A DNA stretch of 64,000 nt. It comes from Plantactinospora soyae (GTDB lineage Bacteria; Actinomycetota; Actinomycetes; Mycobacteriales; Micromonosporaceae). The position numbers and the translations under genes are program-made. Below, piece by piece: positions 60,496 through 64,000 of the stretch. How positions within the stretch are numbered: position 1 is the stretch's first letter; every line of letters begins with the position of its first letter. The stretch lies in contig NZ_JADBEB010000001.1 in assembly GCF_014874095.1 (NCBI RefSeq), forward strand, positions 7,626,001 to 7,690,000. Reading direction: 5' to 3'. A model generated the notes under the pieces. It saw nothing but the letters and a program-made list of their open reading frames with translations. It made no database searches and was not told the origin of the DNA.

Positions 60496-62154
60496 ATGGC
60501 GAACCCGGTGGTCTTGACGGTCGACGACGACCCCGCGGTGTCGCGTGCGGTGGCGCGTGACGTGCGGCGACGGTACGGCGACCGGTACCGGGTGGTCCGG
60601 GCGTCCTCCGGTGAGGAGGCGCTGACCGCCCTGCGGGAGGTCAAACTTCGCGGCGACCAGGTCGCGGTGCTGCTCGCCGACTACCGGATGCCACAGATGA
60701 ACGGCATCCAGTTCCTGGAAGCGGCGATGGACCTCTTTCCGGCGGCCCGTCGAGTGCTGCTCACCGCCTACGCGGACACCGACGCGGCGATCGACGCGAT
60801 CAACGTCGTGGATCTCGACCACTACCTCCTCAAGCCGTGGCACCCCCCGGAGGAGAAGCTCTACCCGGTGCTCGATGCCCTGCTCGACGCCTGGGCGGCG
60901 GCCCCGGAGACCACGACGAACGAGGTCCGGGTCATCGGTCACCGGTGGTCCGCGCCGTCGTTCACGGTCCGCGACTTCCTGGCCCGCAACCTTGTGCCCT
61001 ACCGCTGGCTGCTGGCCGACGAGCCCGAGGGCGGACGGCTGCTGGCCGCCGCCGAGGCCTGCGCCGAGGACGTGCCGGTGGTGATCACCACCGACGGCAC
61101 CACGCTGGTCAAGCCCACCGAGGCCGAGCTGGCCACGCACGTCGGACTCTCCACGACGCCGGCCGCCGACTTCTACGACCTGGTGGTGGTCGGAGCCGGC
61201 CCGGCCGGGCTCGGTGCGGCCGTGTACGGCGCCTCCGAAGGGCTCCGTACGGTGCTGGTCGAGCGGCAGGCGACCGGGGGCCAGGCCGGCCAGAGCAGTC
61301 GGATCGAAAACTATCTCGGCTTTCCCGACGGGGTGTCCGGCGCGCAGCTCGCCGACCGGGCCCGTCGGCAGGCCCTGAAGTTCGGCGCCGAGCTGCTGAC
61401 CGCCCGGGACGTCGTCGGGCTGGAGGCGGCCGGCGCCACCCGGCTGCTCCGGTTCAGCGACGGTACGTCGATCGCCGCCCACACGGTGGTGCTCGCCACC
61501 GGGGTCTCCTACCGCCAGTTGACCGCCCCCGGCCTGGCGGAACTGACCGGGCGCGGGGTCTTCTACGGCTCCGCCTCCACCGAGGCACCGAGCTGCGCCG
61601 GGCAGGACGTCTACATCGTCGGTGGGGCAAACTCGGCGGGGCAGGCCGCGGTGTACTTCGCCCGGCACGCCCGCCGGGTGCACCTGCTGGTACGCGGCCC
61701 CGACCTGCGCCGCTCGATGTCGCACTACCTGATCGAGCAGATCGAGCGGATCGACAACGTCGAGGTGCATCCGCACTCGGAGGTGGTCGGCGGCGACGGC
61801 ACGGACCATCTGGAGCAGCTCACCATCTGCGACAACCGGATCGGCGAGCGGCGCAGCGTGAAGGCCTCCTGGCTGTTCGTCTTCATCGGCGCGGAACCCC
61901 GGACGGACTGGCTCGCCGACGTGGTGGCCCGGGACGCCCGGGGGTACGTGCTCACCGGCCCCGACCTGGCCAGCGACGGCCGGCGACCGGCCGGCTGGGC
62001 GCTGCCCCGCGAGCCGTACCTGCTGGAGTCGAGCCTGCCCGGGGTCTTCGCGGCCGGCGACGTACGGGCCGACTCGGTCAAGCGGGTCGCCTCGGCCGTC
62101 GGCGAGGGTGCGATGGTCGTCTCACTGGCCCACCAGTACCTGGCGGCGCAGTGA
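60496..62154 (+). CDS. response regulator fused to thioredoxin-reductase-like flavoprotein
   Basis: A 552-residue fusion. Residues 1-130 are a receiver domain with VDDDP, phospho-acceptor Asp62 (LLADYRMPQMNG), and Lys in YLLKPWHP. Residues 140-220 look like a glutaredoxin/thioredoxin fold without its Cys (VRVIGHRWSAPSFTVRDFLARNLVPYRW). From 228 onward is a FAD/NADPH reductase (VVGAGPAGLGAAVYGAS, GGQAGQSSRIENYLGFP, IVGGANSAGQAAVYFAR). At the redox centre the usual CxxC is EAPSC, so only one Cys (Cys367) remains and true thioredoxin reductase activity is doubtful. It precedes a cNMP-type histidine kinase, its likely partner. Confidence 0.9.
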   Translation: MANPVVLTVDDDPAVSRAVARDVRRRYGDRYRVVRASSGEEALTALREVKLRGDQVAVLLADYRMPQMNGIQFLEAAMDLFPAARRVLLTAYADTDAAIDAINVVDLDHYLLKPWHPPEEKLYPVLDALLDAWAAAPETTTNEVRVIGHRWSAPSFTVRDFLARNLVPYRWLLADEPEGGRLLAAAEACAEDVPVVITTDGTTLVKPTEAELATHVGLSTTPAADFYDLVVVGAGPAGLGAAVYGASEGLRTVLVERQATGGQAGQSSRIENYLGFPDGVSGAQLADRARRQALKFGAELLTARDVVGLEAAGATRLLRFSDGTSIAAHTVVLATGVSYRQLTAPGLAELTGRGVFYGSASTEAPSCAGQDVYIVGGANSAGQAAVYFARHARRVHLLVRGPDLRRSMSHYLIEQIERIDNVEVHPHSEVVGGDGTDHLEQLTICDNRIGERRSVKASWLFVFIGAEPRTDWLADVVARDARGYVLTGPDLASDGRRPAGWALPREPYLLESSLPGVFAAGDVRADSVKRVASAVGEGAMVVSLAHQYLAAQ

Positions 62155-62215
62155 CCGGCCGGAGTACCAAGAATCTGCCGGGAACACCGCGACGAGTTCC
62201 GGATCGGATGACGAG

Positions 62216-63670
62216 ATGACCGACGAGGGCGAACGGCTGACGACCGAGGATCTACGGACGCTGTTCCTGTTCGAGTCGCTGGACGACGACAAGCTGGCGT
62301 ACGTCCACGAGCACGGGCGGGTCAAGCGGCTGCCGGCCGGCACCGGCGTCTTCGTCGAGGGCGAACCGGCGCAGTGCTTCTACGTCCTGCTCGACGGCAC
62401 CGTGGCGCTGACCCGACTGGTGCACGGCGACCAGGTCGAGATCATCCGTACCAGCCATCGCGGCTCGTACGGCGGGGCGACCCAGCCGTACCTCAACGAG
62501 GAGCGGGTGCAGACCTACCTGAACAGCATGCGGGCGGTCACCGACGTCACGCTCTTCTCCCTGCCCGCGGAGGTGATCAGCACCGCGATGCGGCGTTGGT
62601 TCCCGATGGCGATGCACCTGCTGGACGGGCTGTTCCTCGGCATGCGTACCACGCAGACCGTGGTCGGCGAGCGGGAGCGTCTGCTGGCGCTCGGCTCGCT
62701 GTCGGCCGGGTTGACCCACGAGTTGAACAATCCGGCGGCCGCCGCCGTACGGGCCACCTCGGTGCTGCGGGACCGGGTGGCCGGGATGCGGCACAAGCTC
62801 GCGATGATCGCCGACGGCCGGCTCGACGGCGAGCGGCTGCATCGCCTGGTGGAACTCCAGGAGGCAGCCGTCAAGAAGGCCGCCTCGGCACCCATCCTCT
62901 CGCCACTGGAGACCAGCGACGCCGAGGACGTCCTGACCGACTGGCTGGACGAGCACGACGTCACGGCCGGCTGGGACCTGGCGCCGACGCTGACCGCCGG
63001 TGGGATCGACGTACCGTGGCTGGAGCAGGTCACGGCGGCGGTCCGGCAGGACGACCTGGAGCCGGCGATCCGGTGGCTGACGTACACCGTCGAGACCGAA
63101 CTGCTGCTGGGCGAGGTCGACGACGCCCTCGGCCGGATCACCGGACTGGTCGGGGCGGCGAAGCAGTACTCCCAGATCGACCGGGCGCCGAACCAGACGG
63201 CCGACGTGCACGACCTGCTGGACGCCACGCTCGCGATGTTCAACTCCAAGATCAAGCCCGGGGTCCGGGTCGTCCGGGAGTACGACCGCAGCCTGCCGGC
63301 GATCCCGGTCTACGCCGCCGAACTCAACCAGGTGTGGACCAATCTGATCGACAACGCGCTCTACGCGATCGGGGAGACCGGTGTGCTGACCGTACGCACC
63401 GGGCGGAAGGACGATCGGATCGTGGTCGAGGTCACCGACACCGGACCCGGAATTCCGGCCGACGTCCGTTCGCGGATCTTCGAGCCGTTCTTCACGACGA
63501 AGCCGATCGGCGACGGCACCGGGCTCGGACTGGACATCTCGTACCGCATCGTGGTCAACAAGCATCACGGGGACATCCGGGTCGACTCCGAGCCGGGCCG
63601 TACCAGTTTCCGGGTCAGCCTGCCGATAGCCGGTCTCCGGGCCGAAACCCCGGACGGTACGCCGGGCTGA
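62216..63670 (+). CDS. cNMP-binding-domain sensor histidine kinase
   Basis: A soluble 484-residue kinase. Residues about 10-140 are a cyclic-nucleotide-binding (Crp-like) domain (FVEGEPAQCFYVLLDGTVALTRLVHGDQVEIIRT). Then come a helical region with the phospho-His in LSAGLTHELNNPAAAAVRA and an ATPase domain (NQVWTNLIDNALYAIGETGVL, TDTGPGIPADVRSRIFEPFFTTKP, GTGLGLDISYRIVVNKH). There is no membrane segment, so the stimulus is cytosolic. The ATG at 62216 lies 61 bp after the flavoprotein gene; the two probably form one signalling unit linking redox state to a cNMP or similar ligand. Confidence 0.9.
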   Translation: MTDEGERLTTEDLRTLFLFESLDDDKLAYVHEHGRVKRLPAGTGVFVEGEPAQCFYVLLDGTVALTRLVHGDQVEIIRTSHRGSYGGATQPYLNEERVQTYLNSMRAVTDVTLFSLPAEVISTAMRRWFPMAMHLLDGLFLGMRTTQTVVGERERLLALGSLSAGLTHELNNPAAAAVRATSVLRDRVAGMRHKLAMIADGRLDGERLHRLVELQEAAVKKAASAPILSPLETSDAEDVLTDWLDEHDVTAGWDLAPTLTAGGIDVPWLEQVTAAVRQDDLEPAIRWLTYTVETELLLGEVDDALGRITGLVGAAKQYSQIDRAPNQTADVHDLLDATLAMFNSKIKPGVRVVREYDRSLPAIPVYAAELNQVWTNLIDNALYAIGETGVLTVRTGRKDDRIVVEVTDTGPGIPADVRSRIFEPFFTTKPIGDGTGLGLDISYRIVVNKHHGDIRVDSEPGRTSFRVSLPIAGLRAETPDGTPG

Positions 63671-63724
63671 GCCGGCCTCGGTCGCCGCCGACGCCGAACG
63701 GCGGGTCCGCTCGTCGAGCGTGAG

Positions 63725-63819
63725 GTCAGCCGGTCCAGCGGAAGTCAGCCGGTCCAGCGGAAGTCAGCTGGTCGAGCGGAAGTCAGCTGGTCGAGCGGAA
63801 GTCAGCTGGTCGAGCGGAG
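63725..63819. repeat. 5 x 19-bp tandem repeat over the sigma factor 3' end
   Basis: Five tandem units of GTCAGC(C/T)GGTC(C/G)AGCGGAA; units 3-5 are identical except at the last two bases. On the minus strand each unit contains TGA, and the first unit encountered by the sigma gene (63801-63819) supplies its last codons and stop. The array was therefore generated from the 3' end of that gene. Confidence 0.88.
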
Positions 63820-64000
63820 CCGACGGCCGGTGCCGGTGCCGTCCGATCGCATGGCCGCGACAAGATCCTCGCGGGCACGGGCCACCCGGGACCGGATGGT
63901 GCCGACCGGGCAGTCGCAGACCTCGGCCGCCTCGGCGTAGCTCAGGCCGGCCACCTGGGTCGCGACGAACGCCTCCCGGCGATCGCGCGGCAGGTCCGCC
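63802..64000 (-). CDS. ECF-type RNA polymerase sigma factor, 5' part cut off by window edge
   Basis: Only the C-terminal 65 residues are visible: [49 protein letters not shown], then a short Gly/Arg tail ending RRLRSTS. This is sigma70 region 4 (the -35-binding helix-turn-helix) of the ECF type, of which [13 protein letters not shown] is characteristic. Which ECF subgroup it belongs to cannot be decided without region 2. The last codons are part of the 19-bp tandem repeat array. Confidence 0.88.
   Translation of the reverse strand, partial: ADLPRDRREAFVATQVAGLSYAEAAEVCDCPVGTIRSRVARAREDLVAAMRSDGTGTGRRLRSTS

Noticed and set aside
63725-63819. Possible CRISPR array
   Set aside because: Units are directly abutting 19-bp tandem copies without spacers and no cas gene is present.

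Overview
This is a 64 kb chromosomal window from a very GC-rich actinomycete. I infer Micromonosporaceae (Micromonospora or a close relative) from several traits: a 60-bp VSARSEPGLRAPQSRTK-coding tandem repeat, AGGAAGGG..CCCTTCCT hairpins that overlap stop codons, an XRE-DUF5753/DUF397 pair, GTG and TTG starts next to strong Shine-Dalgarno sites, and a NIT-domain sensor kinase paired with a Roadblock protein. There is no rRNA, tRNA, CRISPR array, prophage or origin that I can see.

Region 1 (1-14,380) is an aromatic-acid catabolic island built of two divergent operons. Leftward run pcaF-pcaH-pcaG-pcaB-pcaD (protocatechuate 3,4-cleavage and the beta-ketoadipate route; pcaD runs off the left edge). 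Rightward run a NitT/TauT-type ABC importer (binding protein, two permeases, ATPase), a benzoylformate-decarboxylase-like ThDP enzyme, a benzaldehyde-dehydrogenase-like ALDH, an MFS carrier and PobA. Read together they predict aryl-glyoxylate uptake, then decarboxylation to an aryl aldehyde, oxidation to a benzoate, 4-hydroxylation chemistry by PobA to protocatechuate, and ring cleavage. The best-fitting substrate is 4-hydroxybenzoylformate or 4-hydroxymandelate. A GTTCGATAT inverted repeat lies between the two operons. No cognate regulator, pcaIJ or pcaC is in the window.

Region 2 (14,400-26,800) holds a DoxX membrane protein; a papain-like C1 peptidase next to a chagasin-like (I42) inhibitor of that peptidase class; a lipoprotein; a DUF397/XRE pair; two small Micromonosporaceae-type ORFs; a NarL-type regulator, a copper PHM-like lipoprotein and an MMPL transporter; and an OmpR/histidine-kinase pair. 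A 31-bp element is shared in front of the NarL-type regulator and the MMPL gene.

Region 3 (26,800-45,000) is a patchwork accessory region: a frameshifted methyltransferase, an HxlR remnant, a quinone oxidoreductase, an MFS exporter, three TetR regulators with recognisable palindromic operators, SDR enzymes, a MerR regulator with a 19-bp-spaced promoter, a beta-lactamase-fold hydrolase divergent from a LysR regulator, an orphan SUKH-like immunity protein, uppP, and an IS110 remnant split by a GNAT fragment. A roughly 90-bp dispersed repeat with a covarying hairpin occurs three times here.

Region 4 (45,000-64,000) holds a methyltransferase; a leftward operon joining a conservon-like sensor kinase and Roadblock protein to a five-gene branched-chain-amino-acid-type ABC importer; an XRE regulator; a P450; a secreted M14 carboxypeptidase; a zinc alcohol dehydrogenase; and a response-regulator/flavin-reductase fusion followed by a cNMP-domain histidine kinase. 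The right edge cuts an ECF-type sigma factor gene whose 3' end is expanded into a 5 x 19-bp tandem repeat.
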